A stretch of 15,874 nucleotides of DNA, taken from Deltaproteobacteria bacterium (lineage in GTDB: Bacteria; Desulfobacterota; Desulfobacteria; Desulfobacterales; B30-G6). A program made the position numbers and the translations under genes. A model generated the notes under the pieces. It searched no databases. It was not told the origin of the DNA and worked only from the letters and a program-made list of their open reading frames with translations. The stretch lies in assembly GCA_019313725.1 (NCBI GenBank), contig JAFDAT010000040.1:1-15874 (forward strand), written 5' to 3'. Positions 6,814 through 15,401 of this stretch are shown here, in pieces (position 1 is the stretch's first letter; every line of letters begins with the position of its first letter).

Positions 6814-6934
6814 AAACTCCCCCTCCTTCGTATTACATTTTTATTTCAATAAGTTATAAGTTCATTTTCATTGCACAGCAATGGTTTCGGAAATATCATA
6901 CCCGTTTTCGTAACGCAAGCCTAAATTTAAAATA

Positions 6935-6963
6935 TTGCAAACATCCACACCTTCTGATATTTT
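6935..6963 (+). promoter_or_regulatory. Candidate promoter for plsB
   Basis: TTGCAA (6935-6940; 4 of 6) is followed after 17 bases by TATTTT (6958-6963; 4 of 6) in an AT-rich stretch, about 45 bases before the plsB ATG. Weak but correctly placed. Confidence 0.3.
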
Positions 6964-7008
6964 TAAAGCTGTTTTGAACAACGATTGAAATACGCTATCA
7001 GGTTTTAA

Positions 7009-9648
7009 ATGAAAATATCAAATCAAGGCTTTGCCAGCCGAGTAAAAAACCGGTTTAGAAAATGGATCGACAGGGCTATAGGCGGTACCCATGATAATTT
7101 TTTCAACTATCTTCCCGTGAAAAAAGGTATGACCGCCACATGGCTGCTCAAACTCTTCTTTTCAGGCATAAAAGACAACCAGGAACAACTGGCCGTGATT
7201 CGGGACATCCCGGAAAATGCCACCATCGTTTACCTGAATAAATTCAAAAGCAAGTTTGACTTTCTGTTTTACCACACCCGTTACCCGGCCAACCATCTCC
7301 CGACGCCCGAAATCGGGCTGGGATACAGATTTTTTATCCTGCAGCCGGTGAAGAGAACTCTGCGTGTGCTCATCTCGGCTGCCGACGCTTTCCTGCTCCA
7401 TTTCAAGCAGCCGGATCCCTACCACGACGGATATTTCACCCAGGAATTGCTGAAGGGAAAATGTGCTTTCATGTCCCTGGTCGAAAAAAAAGGCTTCTAC
7501 CGTCGTTTTGTCAAAGCGCAGCTTGACCCCATCGGTTTCCTGATCAAACACCAGAAGTCCACGGACAAACCGGTGTATATCGTACCGCAGCTTATGGCCT
7601 TCGGTAAAAAGCCGTCACGCTCAATTCCTACCGTGACGGACATGCTGTTCGGTTCCGTGGCCCGGCCGGGACTCCTGCGGCGCCTGGTCATTCTTTTCAA
7701 AACCCCGGAAAAAATGTTCTATGAAGTTTCAACGCCGGTCAATCTACAGCGGTTCCTGTCCGCTCCCGAAAGCCGTGATCTCTCGGAAGATCAACAGGCA
7801 CTGATGCTCCGGCGAAATCTTCTGCTCCAGATCAACCGTCACCGTCAAAGCATTACGGGGCCAGTGCGGAAATCGATCGAAGAGGTCAAGGAGAATATAC
7901 TGACCAACCGGCGCATGAAAAGTTTTATGGATCTTCACGCCGAAAAACGCAACCTCCCCCTTTGGAAGGTGAGAAAAAGTGCCGATGCCTACCTGGATGA
8001 AATCGCAGCGAAACAAAATGCCGGGTTTTTGCGCTTCGCCGAAGTTGTTGTCGGGTGGATATTAAACACCATGTTTCAGGGCGTTAACTACAACGAGGAT
8101 GGCTTGAACCGCGTCAAAACCATGGCGCAAAAAGGCCCGCTCATATTTATCCCCTGCCATAAAAGTCATGTGGACTATCTGATGCTGCCCTACCTCATGT
8201 ACATCAAGAACATGCCCGTGCCGCTGATCGCCGCAGGGAAAAACCTTTCCTTTTGGCCTCTGGGACCTGTTTTCAGGGCCCTGGGGGCATTCTTCCTGCG
8301 TCGAACCTTTAAAGGCAACGTGCTCTACGCCAAGGTATTCGGCGAGTACATCCATAAACTGCTGGAGCAAGGGTTCAACCTGAAAGTTTTTATTGAAGGC
8401 ACGCGCAGCAGGACCGGCAAACTGATCATGCCCAAGCTGGGCTTTATTTCCATACTGCTGAACGCCTATAAGAATGGCGCATGTGAAGACCTCGTGTTCG
8501 CACCGGTTTACATCGGATATGACCGGGTCCTGGAAGAAAAGTCCTATCTCCACGAAGTTGAAGGGGGCCAAAAGGAGGATGAAAACTTCCTGCAGGTGCT
8601 CAATGCAAGAAAATTTCTGAAAAACAGGTACGGTAAAATATACATCAAATTCAATGAACCCATTTCGCTAAACGCGATACTGGCCCAGGACAATCTGAAC
8701 ATCTTAGATATGACTCAGAAAGAACAGAACGCGCTGTGCAGAAATCTGGGGCATCGCATTATCAACGCAATCAATACGGTCACCGTGGTCACCCCCCATG
8801 CCCTGCTTGCAAGCACCCTGTTGAACAGCACCAAAAAAAGACTCACCTACAATGAACTGATGTCGAATACTGAGATTTATCTCCAACATCTCAACATGCA
8901 GAAAGCCGATATCGCCGATACACTTGTCATGAATCATGTGCACGCAATGGACAATGCCCTGGAATCCTATATCACCAGAAAGCTCGTCGATCGTATAGCA
9001 GATGGCCGGTCCGTGCCGCTGGAAGCGTGTAAGTTCAAGGTCAATGTCGACAAAAGACCCATTCTTGAGTTCTACAAAAATAACTGCATCTCTTTTTTCA
9101 TTCCGATCGCGTTTACGGCCCTCATCATTCTCGATAAGGATGCCTTCCAATTTTCGGCATCCGACCTGCGCGCCGACTATGAATTTCTACAGGATTTTTT
9201 CAAATACGAATTTGCCTTTGATGTGGACCTGACACCTGGTTTTTATGTACGCAAAACCGTGAAGTCCTTTATCGACGACGCCATTATCATCCCCCACCCC
9301 ACACTGCCTGAAACCTATAACATCACTGCCGCCGGATTCAGGAAACTGAAGCTGCACGCCCGGTTTTTAAGGACCTATTTCGAATCCTACTGGGTCGTTC
9401 TCCAATACTTCAAAAAACACACCAGAAATGCGACATCCTCCAAAGATCGCCTCAAAAACATACTGAAACAGGGCCACCGCATGTACAAAACCAAAGAAGT
9501 GGAGCACATCGAATCCATCTCCAGAGTGTACTTTCAAAACGGGGTCAATTTTTTCAACACCCACGGCGTCAAAGGTGAGGAAGACGTAGAAAAAATTGAG
9601 TACTACACGGGTATTATCCAGCGTTACCAGGCAAGGATAAACCTTTAA
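7009..9648 (+). CDS. plsB: Glycerol-3-phosphate 1-O-acyltransferase (PlsB)
   Basis: An 879-residue inner-membrane-associated acyltransferase that adds the first fatty acyl chain to sn-glycerol 3-phosphate, starting phospholipid synthesis. The four acyltransferase blocks are in order: HKSHVD (384-389; His and Asp catalytic), GAFFLRR (426-432), FIEGTRSRTGK (461-471; substrate binding) and APVYIGYDRVLE (498-509). A large N-terminal region (1-370) and a C-terminal region (about 560-879) without catalytic motifs match the PlsB architecture; E. coli PlsB is slightly shorter at 807 residues. The start at 7009 has only a poor ribosome site (AGG). The gene stands alone in its operon; a 168-base palindrome begins 12 bases after its stop. 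Identification rests on the motifs and the long N-terminal region. Confidence 0.93.
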   Translation: MKISNQGFASRVKNRFRKWIDRAIGGTHDNFFNYLPVKKGMTATWLLKLFFSGIKDNQEQLAVIRDIPENATIVYLNKFKSKFDFLFYHTRYPANHLPTPEIGLGYRFFILQPVKRTLRVLISAADAFLLHFKQPDPYHDGYFTQELLKGKCAFMSLVEKKGFYRRFVKAQLDPIGFLIKHQKSTDKPVYIVPQLMAFGKKPSRSIPTVTDMLFGSVARPGLLRRLVILFKTPEKMFYEVSTPVNLQRFLSAPESRDLSEDQQALMLRRNLLLQINRHRQSITGPVRKSIEEVKENILTNRRMKSFMDLHAEKRNLPLWKVRKSADAYLDEIAAKQNAGFLRFAEVVVGWILNTMFQGVNYNEDGLNRVKTMAQKGPLIFIPCHKSHVDYLMLPYLMYIKNMPVPLIAAGKNLSFWPLGPVFRALGAFFLRRTFKGNVLYAKVFGEYIHKLLEQGFNLKVFIEGTRSRTGKLIMPKLGFISILLNAYKNGACEDLVFAPVYIGYDRVLEEKSYLHEVEGGQKEDENFLQVLNARKFLKNRYGKIYIKFNEPISLNAILAQDNLNILDMTQKEQNALCRNLGHRIINAINTVTVVTPHALLASTLLNSTKKRLTYNELMSNTEIYLQHLNMQKADIADTLVMNHVHAMDNALESYITRKLVDRIADGRSVPLEACKFKVNVDKRPILEFYKNNCISFFIPIAFTALIILDKDAFQFSASDLRADYEFLQDFFKYEFAFDVDLTPGFYVRKTVKSFIDDAIIIPHPTLPETYNITAAGFRKLKLHARFLRTYFESYWVVLQYFKKHTRNATSSKDRLKNILKQGHRMYKTKEVEHIESISRVYFQNGVNFFNTHGVKGEEDVEKIEYYTGIIQRYQARINL

Positions 9649-9660
9649 TTTCAAAATGAG

Positions 9661-9828
9661 GCTTAGGGTTTGCGCAGAAATAAGTTCGCAGATTTTCAGA
9701 GTTCAGGCGCCCGCTCAGCAAGGCACGAAAATATAGAAATATCTGGCATATGTCGAATTTTCGCAACACCGCTGAGCGGAATGGATGGGCGCTGAAAATG
9801 TGAAGTTATTTTTGAGCGAGCCCTTATC
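9661..9828 (+). repeat. 168-base imperfect palindrome filling the plsB to murU-amgK gap
   Basis: One long inverted repeat is centred at about 9745. The outer arms 9661-9689 and 9800-9828 have 21 Watson-Crick pairs, 4 G-T pairs and 4 mismatches over 29 positions. Further in, ATTTTCAG (9692-9699) pairs with CTGAAAAT (9792-9799), CCGCTCAGC (9711-9719) with GCTGAGCGG (9771-9779), and CGAAAAT (9726-9732) with ATTTTCG (9757-9763). Asymmetric bulges of about seven bases lie on each side between blocks. It starts 12 bases after the plsB stop and ends 22 bases before the next ATG. It could be a MITE-like or repetitive palindromic element, a structured RNA, or an attenuator; no open frame is credible inside. 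Confidence 0.8.
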
Positions 9829-9850
9829 TCCCGATTGGTTGGCGTTATAA

Positions 9851-11551
9851 ATGAAATCCATGATACTCGCCGCCGGTTACGGCACAAGACTTCTACCCTA
9901 CACCGGGCATACCCCCAAACCGCTGTTTACCATCGCCGGCAGGCCCATCCTCGATTGGATGGTCCGAAACCTGGTTCGTGCGGGTTCAACCGCCATTATC
10001 ATCAACACCCACCACCTGAACACCGAAATCGAAAAATTTCTGACCGCAAGGAATTACGGCATCCCCGTTAAAACCTGTTATGAGCCTGAAATCCTGGGAA
10101 CAGGGGGCGCGTTGAAAAATGCTGCCCACTTCTGGGATGATGAACCTTTTATGGTAGTCAACAGCGATATATTCACCGACATCGACCTCCAGGCCGTATA
10201 CCGCTTTCACCGGGCGCACACCGCCCCGGCCACCCTGGTCCTTTGCAACGATCCCGAGTTCAACCGGGTTTCAATTCGCAGTGACGGGACGATTCTGGAT
10301 TTCCACACGGCAGATTCACACGCCCCGGCTTGGACCTTCACGGGCATCCATGTCATCGACCCTGTGGTCCTGGACCTGATTCCGGATAACCGCTTTTCAA
10401 ACATTATCGACATCTACCGGGAACTGATGGCCCGGGGAAAAAGCATCCGGACATATGCCCCCCAAAAAATTTTATGGGACGACATCGGCACACCTGCTCG
10501 TTTCCGGAGCGTTGCCCGCAGGGAGACGTCAAAAACCGCCTTTAAATCGGTGTATCCCCGTATTTCTGAAGGTTCCCTGGATCTCCTGGATATAGAGGGC
10601 GACGGGTCTGACCGAAAGTGGTTCCGCATCACCCGTAAAGGCCGTTCCATAATCATGGTTGACCACGGCATCAGAAAGGCCGATCAAACCAGTGAGGCGG
10701 ACGCTTTTTGCCACATCGGCCGCCACCTTCACAAACAAGGCGTTCCCGTACCGAAAATATTTTTTGCCGACACCTTTTCGGGGCTTGTCTGCATGCAGGA
10801 CTTAGGTGATCAGCACCTCCAGCAGGTTGTCCACAGTGCCGCATCGGAAGCCGCGGTGGAGCCCCTTTACAAAACGATTGTCAAGCAGCTCATTCACATG
10901 TCCAGGGTGGGTTTTCAGGGGTTTGAGCCGGCCTGGACCTGGCAGTCTTCCAGCTATGACCGGAACATTATCCTGGAAAAGGAGTGCCGCTATTTTGTTG
11001 AATCATTTCTGAATGTATACCTGGGGCTGGGCATTTCCTACGCTGATGTCGAGGACGAGTTCAATTTTTTAGCCCAGGCGACCCTGCAGCATGCCTTCAA
11101 TGGTTTCATGCATCGTGATTTCCAGTCCAGGAACATCATGGTCAAAGCCGGTTCTCCATACTTTATCGATTTTCAAGGCGGCCGTTCAGGGCCCCTGCAG
11201 TACGATCTGGCCTCACTGCTCATCGACCCTTACGTGGCCCTCACCCAGGCAAGGCAGGATGTACTTCTCGATTTCTGCATGGCCGAATTGTCCCGGAAAA
11301 TCACCCTGAATCCGGATAGCTTCCTGAAAGGTTATGCCTGTTGTGCCCTGACCCGCAACCTGCAGGCCCTGGGCGCGTTCGGATATCTTTCCAAAAGAAG
11401 AGGCAAAATACAATTTGAGGCCTACATTCCCACGGCCCTCAAAACACTCAGGGACAATCTGGGGCGATTCTTCCCGGGCCCTGAATTTCAAAACCTCAAG
11501 CATGTGGTTGAAAAAGCGCTCAGCCAAGCATGCAGAAATAGTTTTTATTGA
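9851..11551 (+). CDS. murU-amgK: Fused MurU-like uridylyltransferase and AmgK-like amino-sugar kinase
   Basis: A 566-residue two-domain protein. Residues 1-225 are a nucleotidyltransferase with LAAGYGTRLLP (6-16), TPKPL (21-25), metal-binding Asp106 in VVNSD, and WDDIGTP (209-215), closest in style to MurU (MurNAc-1-phosphate uridylyltransferase). Residues 240-566 are an aminoglycoside-phosphotransferase-fold kinase with the catalytic loop HRDFQSRN (421-428), the metal site FIDFQ (438-442) and GPLQYDLASLL (447-457), as in AmgK, the anomeric MurNAc/GlcNAc kinase. In Pseudomonas these are two proteins that turn MurNAc into UDP-MurNAc and bypass de novo synthesis. Here one chain could do both steps in the cytosol. 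The ribosome site is weak. Sugar specificity is inferred; other hexose-1-phosphate substrates remain possible. Confidence 0.87.
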   Translation: MKSMILAAGYGTRLLPYTGHTPKPLFTIAGRPILDWMVRNLVRAGSTAIIINTHHLNTEIEKFLTARNYGIPVKTCYEPEILGTGGALKNAAHFWDDEPFMVVNSDIFTDIDLQAVYRFHRAHTAPATLVLCNDPEFNRVSIRSDGTILDFHTADSHAPAWTFTGIHVIDPVVLDLIPDNRFSNIIDIYRELMARGKSIRTYAPQKILWDDIGTPARFRSVARRETSKTAFKSVYPRISEGSLDLLDIEGDGSDRKWFRITRKGRSIIMVDHGIRKADQTSEADAFCHIGRHLHKQGVPVPKIFFADTFSGLVCMQDLGDQHLQQVVHSAASEAAVEPLYKTIVKQLIHMSRVGFQGFEPAWTWQSSSYDRNIILEKECRYFVESFLNVYLGLGISYADVEDEFNFLAQATLQHAFNGFMHRDFQSRNIMVKAGSPYFIDFQGGRSGPLQYDLASLLIDPYVALTQARQDVLLDFCMAELSRKITLNPDSFLKGYACCALTRNLQALGAFGYLSKRRGKIQFEAYIPTALKTLRDNLGRFFPGPEFQNLKHVVEKALSQACRNSFY

Positions 11552-11674
11552 AATGTTCCGGCGATCCTATAATAAGTGTGACTTTTCGTACTTAAACTGA
11601 ATTCAATTTTCATTTACATTAGAAACAATTATCGGCACGGATTGATGCTCTAACGCATGCTTGTCGGGTATTGA

Positions 11675-11705
11675 TAGAAACCAGAAAGGCGCCTGACTGT
11701 TTCTA
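11675..11705 (+). other. Small hairpin just upstream of dapB
   Basis: TAGAAAC (11675-11681) pairs with GTTTCTA (11699-11705) and encloses the palindrome GGCGCC. It ends about ten bases before the GGAGG of dapB, so it could affect translation or be chance. It is too small for a lysine riboswitch. Confidence 0.25.
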
Positions 11706-11727
11706 ATGAATGCATGGAGGTGAAAAA

Positions 11728-12558
11728 ATGAGCCCCATCAACGTCATGATCAACGGCTTGCCCGGAAATGTGTCCAGGGTCATCGCCCGACACATCCAAA
11801 ACGACAATCGCTTCAATCTGCTCCCCTGGTCCCTGACCGGGCCTGAAATCGAGGAACCCGTCTGCAACGTCGAGCCCGCCGTGGTCCAACTGATCAACCC
11901 CAAGGATCGCGAATCCATTTTAAAAACCATTCTGACGGAAGTTAAACCGTTCATCACTGTCGACTATACCCACCCTTCAGCCGTCAATGACAATGCCGCC
12001 TTTTACTGCCGGCATCAGCTTCCGTTTGTCATGGGGACCACCGGCGGAGACCGGTCAGCCCTCGAGAATACGGTCGAAAAATCGCAGTCAGCCGCGGTCA
12101 TAGCACCTAACATGGCCAAACAAATCGTGGGTTTTCAGGCCATGATGGCGTGGGCGGCAAACACATTTCCTGACCTATTCAAGGGTTACTCCCTATCCAT
12201 TCGCGAAAGCCACCAACAGGGCAAAGCCGACACCAGCGGTACAGCCAGAGCCATGGTGGGATATTTCAACAACCTTGGCCTTGTATTCTCGGCCGATGAC
12301 ATTCAAATGGAGCGTGATCCTGAAATCCAGGCCAAAACATGGGGTATTCCCGAGAGATACCTGGACGGCCATGGGTGGCACACCTATACACTGGACGCGG
12401 AGGATCAGACGGTGAAATTCGAATTCACCCACAATATAAGCGGCAGGGAAATCTATGCCCAGGGGACCATGGATGCGATTGTATACCTGGACGAAAAAGT
12501 GCGGACCGGCAGCCGGGGAAGGGTTTTCAGCATGATCGATGTGCTGAAAGGGGTATAG
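11728..12558 (+). CDS. dapB: 4-hydroxy-tetrahydrodipicolinate reductase (DapB), plant-like clade
   Basis: A 276-residue cytosolic reductase using NAD(P)H to make tetrahydrodipicolinate, a step shared by lysine and meso-diaminopimelate (peptidoglycan) synthesis. It has a dinucleotide-binding GLPGNV near the N-terminus (10-15), PFVMGTTGGDR (99-109), NMAKQIVGFQ (128-137) and the signature SHQQGKADTSGTA (161-173) with His162 and Lys166. GLPG in place of the usual bacterial GxxGRMG, and VMGTTGGD, resemble plant DapB. The open frame begins at 11710, but the ATG at 11728 has an excellent GGAGG seven bases upstream and matches the family start. The gene is alone on its strand and converges on alaS. 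Confidence 0.9.
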   Translation: MSPINVMINGLPGNVSRVIARHIQNDNRFNLLPWSLTGPEIEEPVCNVEPAVVQLINPKDRESILKTILTEVKPFITVDYTHPSAVNDNAAFYCRHQLPFVMGTTGGDRSALENTVEKSQSAAVIAPNMAKQIVGFQAMMAWAANTFPDLFKGYSLSIRESHQQGKADTSGTARAMVGYFNNLGLVFSADDIQMERDPEIQAKTWGIPERYLDGHGWHTYTLDAEDQTVKFEFTHNISGREIYAQGTMDAIVYLDEKVRTGSRGRVFSMIDVLKGV

Positions 12559-12585
12559 AGGACCTGGATAAAAAAAAATTAGAAC

Positions 12586-12697
12586 GATCGATTTATGTTT
12601 TACGTTTTAAGATTTACGTGGCAGAAAGCCTTGAACGCGTTTAGCCCGGAACGACTGGTCTGAACCTAAAACGTAACACGTAAATCGTAAATCGATC
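12586..12697. repeat. AT-rich long inverted repeat between convergent dapB and alaS
   Basis: Arms 12586-12616 and 12667-12697 pair at 26 of 31 positions plus one G-T, beginning with a perfect GATCGATTTA/TAAATCGATC. Both arms are built of short TTTACG-like units, and CGTAAAT is repeated in tandem at 12679-12692. CCTGGA (12563-12568) and TCCAGG (12708-12713) form an outer pair. Lying between two gene ends, it may act as a bidirectional terminator or be a repetitive palindromic element. Confidence 0.7.
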
Positions 12698-12758
12698 TCT
12701 AAAGTAGTCCAGGACATTAGCCCTGCCGGAACTTGATCATTGAAAAATTGAATGTTGA

Positions 12759-15401
12759 TTATTGGACATTTTTAATAAGGGCCAAGGCGGCATCCAGCGC
12801 TTTGTCCAGATTCTCCGGCTGCGTGCCGCCGGCCTGGGCCATGTCCGGCCGTCCGCCGCCACCGCCACCGACAATCCCGGCCACATGCTTGATAATGTTG
12901 CCGGCATGAAATTTGTCGGCCAGATCTTTGGTAACCACGGCAATCAACAGCGCCTTGCCGGAACTAACGCCCCCCAGTACGACAACGCCCGATGACATCT
13001 TGTCTTTGAAACGGTCCGCCAGAATACGCAGGGCAGCCGGGGATTCGACGTCCACCTTTTTCACCAGAACCTTTATGCCCTTCACGGTTTGGAACGTTTC
13101 TCCGGTTTTCTCGGTCGCAAGGTCAGACAGCCGGGCTTTCAGTTTTTCTATCTCTTTTTCCGAACCTTTTTGCTGGGCCAGGAGTTTTTCGACCCGCTGC
13201 GGCAGGGCCTCTGTTTTTTCACGCAGCAGCATGGCGGTCGCGTGCAGCAGGCCGGTTGTCTGCTGAACAAAATCAACGGCCGCAGAACCGGTAACGGCTT
13301 CAATACGCCGTACCCCGGAAGCCACGCTTGACTCACTGACAATTTTAAACAAACCGATGTTTCCTGTGCTGTCCGTGTGGGTACCGCCACACAGTTCCCG
13401 GCTGAAATCAGACAGGGAAATCACCCGCACCCTGTCGCCATATTTTTCCTCGAAAAGAGCTGTGGCGCCGGACTTTAACGCCTCATCCGCATCCATCTCT
13501 TCCTTCTGTACGGTAACATTTTCACGGATTCTGTCGTTGACCAAGGCTTCGATCTCATCCAAAGCGGCCGATTCCACGCGGGAAAAGTGGGTGAAGTCAA
13601 ACCGAAAACGATCCTGCCCTACCGCAGAACCGGCCTGTTTGATGTGATCCCCCAGGACGCTGCGCAGCGCATAGTGCAGGATATGGGTGGCCGTGTGATT
13701 AAGGGCCGTGGCTGCTCTTTTGGGTGCATCAACCTGCAGGCTGGCTGCATCGCCCTTTTTTATCGTCCCCGACACCACCATGCCCTTGTGAATGATCAGG
13801 CCGGTGGGATCCTTGATGGTGTCCCGCACCGCCACCGCGAAAGCATTGCTGCCATCTGCAGCAACGATACGGCCGGTGTCGCCGGCCTGCCCTCCGGATT
13901 TTCCGTAAAAAGGCGTTGCTTCGGTAAGCACTTCGATAAGCTGCCCCTTTTCCGCCATTGGAATTTCCGTACCGTTTTCCACAATCAGCATGACATTGGA
14001 TTGGGCGTCTATCCGATCATAACCCAGAAATTCAGGCGTGAACCCTTCGGCTGAAAGATCGCGGTAGGCATCGCTGATTTCCGAAAAAGCCGTTATGGAT
14101 CGGGATCTTTTCCGCTGCCCGTCCATCGCCGCATCGAACCCGTCCATGTCCAGGGTCATACGCTCATCGCGGACCACGTCCCGGACAATGTCCACCGGGA
14201 AGCCATAGGTGTCGTACAGCTTGAAAATGACATCACCCGGCACCTGCGCTTTCCCTTTGGCTTTAATGTCTGCCAGGGTGTCGTTGAGCAGCCGCAACCC
14301 GAAATCCAGGGTTTCGGAAAACCGGGCCTCCTCGTTCTGGATGACCTTGGTGATAAACGCCTGGGATTCCTTGAGCTCCGGATAGGCCGTTTCCATGATC
14401 TCGAACACCACACTGGCGGTTTTGTGTAAAAACGGTTTCATCAGCCCCAGGTTGCGGCCGTAACGGATGGCCCGTCGCATGATCCGGCGCAGTACATACC
14501 CCCGGCCTTCATTGGACGGCAGCACCCCGTCATTGATCAGAAACGCGGCTGCCCGGCTGTGATCCGCGATCACCTTCATGGCCACATCGTCTTCTTCGCG
14601 TTCTCCCAGTTTTTTTTCGGCAAGGTCCTCGGCCTTATTGATGATGGGCAGGATCAAGTCCGTCTCGTAATTATTGGGCTGGTCCTGGAGCAGCGTCACC
14701 ATGCGTTCCAATCCCAGCCCCGTGTCGATACTGGGCTTGGGCAGGGGCGTCATTTCACCGGCTGCATCCCGGTTGTACTGCATGAATACCAGGTTCCAGA
14801 TTTCGAGGTAGCGGTCGCACTCGCAGCCGACCTTGCAGTCCGGACGGTCACAGGCGTACTGTTCGCCCCGGTCGAGAAGAAGCTCGGAACACGGGCCGCA
14901 TGGACCGGTGTCGCCCATGGCCCAGAAATTGTCCTCTTCTCCGAATCTCACGATGCGTTCGGTGGGGATCCCTATTTTTTCATGCCATAGATCGTAGGCC
15001 TCGTCATCATCCAGGTATACGGATGCGTATAGCTTTTCGGCCGGAAGTCCATACCCGTTTATCAAAAGATCCCAGGCGAACTCAATGGCCCCCTCTTTGA
15101 AATAGTCGCCAAATGAAAAGTTCCCCAGCATCTCAAAAAAAGTATGATGACGGGCGGTGTAGCCCACATTCTCCAGATCATTGTGTTTGCCGCCTGCCCG
15201 AACACATTTTTGAGAAGTAGTGGCCCGCACGTAGCCTCGTTTCTCTTCCCCCAGGAAAGTGCGTTTGAACTGCACCATGCCCGCATTGGTAAAAAGGAGG
15301 GTCGGATCGTCCTGGGGAACCAGGGAGGAACTGCGCACAATCTGGTGGTTGTGTTTTTGAAAATATTCGAGAAACTTGCTGCGCACTTCGTTACCGGTCA
15401 T
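12759..15401 (-). CDS. alaS: Alanyl-tRNA synthetase
   Basis: An 880-residue class II synthetase that charges tRNA-Ala; E. coli AlaRS has 875 residues. The aminoacylation domain (about 1-440) includes FTNAGMVQFK (37-46), RHHTFFEMLGNFSFGDYF (84-101) and GDTGPCGPCSE (163-173). The editing domain carries the zinc ligands His569 and His573 in NHTATH, and Cys671 and His675 in CGGTH, so mischarged Ser/Gly can be cleared. The C-terminal domain ends with GGGGGGRPDMAQAGG. A Cys-rich loop (Cys184, 189, 193, 195) follows the catalytic core and is common in non-enterobacterial AlaRS. AGGAG stands seven bases before the ATG at 15401. recA lies upstream on the same strand, 241 bases away. Confidence 0.98.
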   Translation of the reverse strand: MTGNEVRSKFLEYFQKHNHQIVRSSSLVPQDDPTLLFTNAGMVQFKRTFLGEEKRGYVRATTSQKCVRAGGKHNDLENVGYTARHHTFFEMLGNFSFGDYFKEGAIEFAWDLLINGYGLPAEKLYASVYLDDDEAYDLWHEKIGIPTERIVRFGEEDNFWAMGDTGPCGPCSELLLDRGEQYACDRPDCKVGCECDRYLEIWNLVFMQYNRDAAGEMTPLPKPSIDTGLGLERMVTLLQDQPNNYETDLILPIINKAEDLAEKKLGEREEDDVAMKVIADHSRAAAFLINDGVLPSNEGRGYVLRRIMRRAIRYGRNLGLMKPFLHKTASVVFEIMETAYPELKESQAFITKVIQNEEARFSETLDFGLRLLNDTLADIKAKGKAQVPGDVIFKLYDTYGFPVDIVRDVVRDERMTLDMDGFDAAMDGQRKRSRSITAFSEISDAYRDLSAEGFTPEFLGYDRIDAQSNVMLIVENGTEIPMAEKGQLIEVLTEATPFYGKSGGQAGDTGRIVAADGSNAFAVAVRDTIKDPTGLIIHKGMVVSGTIKKGDAASLQVDAPKRAATALNHTATHILHYALRSVLGDHIKQAGSAVGQDRFRFDFTHFSRVESAALDEIEALVNDRIRENVTVQKEEMDADEALKSGATALFEEKYGDRVRVISLSDFSRELCGGTHTDSTGNIGLFKIVSESSVASGVRRIEAVTGSAAVDFVQQTTGLLHATAMLLREKTEALPQRVEKLLAQQKGSEKEIEKLKARLSDLATEKTGETFQTVKGIKVLVKKVDVESPAALRILADRFKDKMSSGVVVLGGVSSGKALLIAVVTKDLADKFHAGNIIKHVAGIVGGGGGGRPDMAQAGGTQPENLDKALDAALALIKNVQ

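Noticed and set aside
6814..7008. AT-rich gap upstream of plsB checked for an RNA gene or toxin-like small ORF
   Set aside because: No stable fold, no small frame with a ribosome site; only a weak plsB promoter candidate was kept.
8062..8571. Minus-strand open frame inside plsB
   Set aside because: Covers the most conserved catalytic part of plsB; explained as an antisense shadow.
11568..11573. Perfect TATAAT upstream of dapB
   Set aside because: No acceptable -35 box at 16-18 bases (TTGAAA lies only 14 away) and no extended -10 TG; kept only as a weak possibility for a dapB promoter.
12679..12697. Short tandem CGTAAAT units as a possible CRISPR or iteron array
   Set aside because: Only two adjacent seven-base copies, no spacers and no replication or cas genes nearby; better explained as one arm of the inverted repeat.
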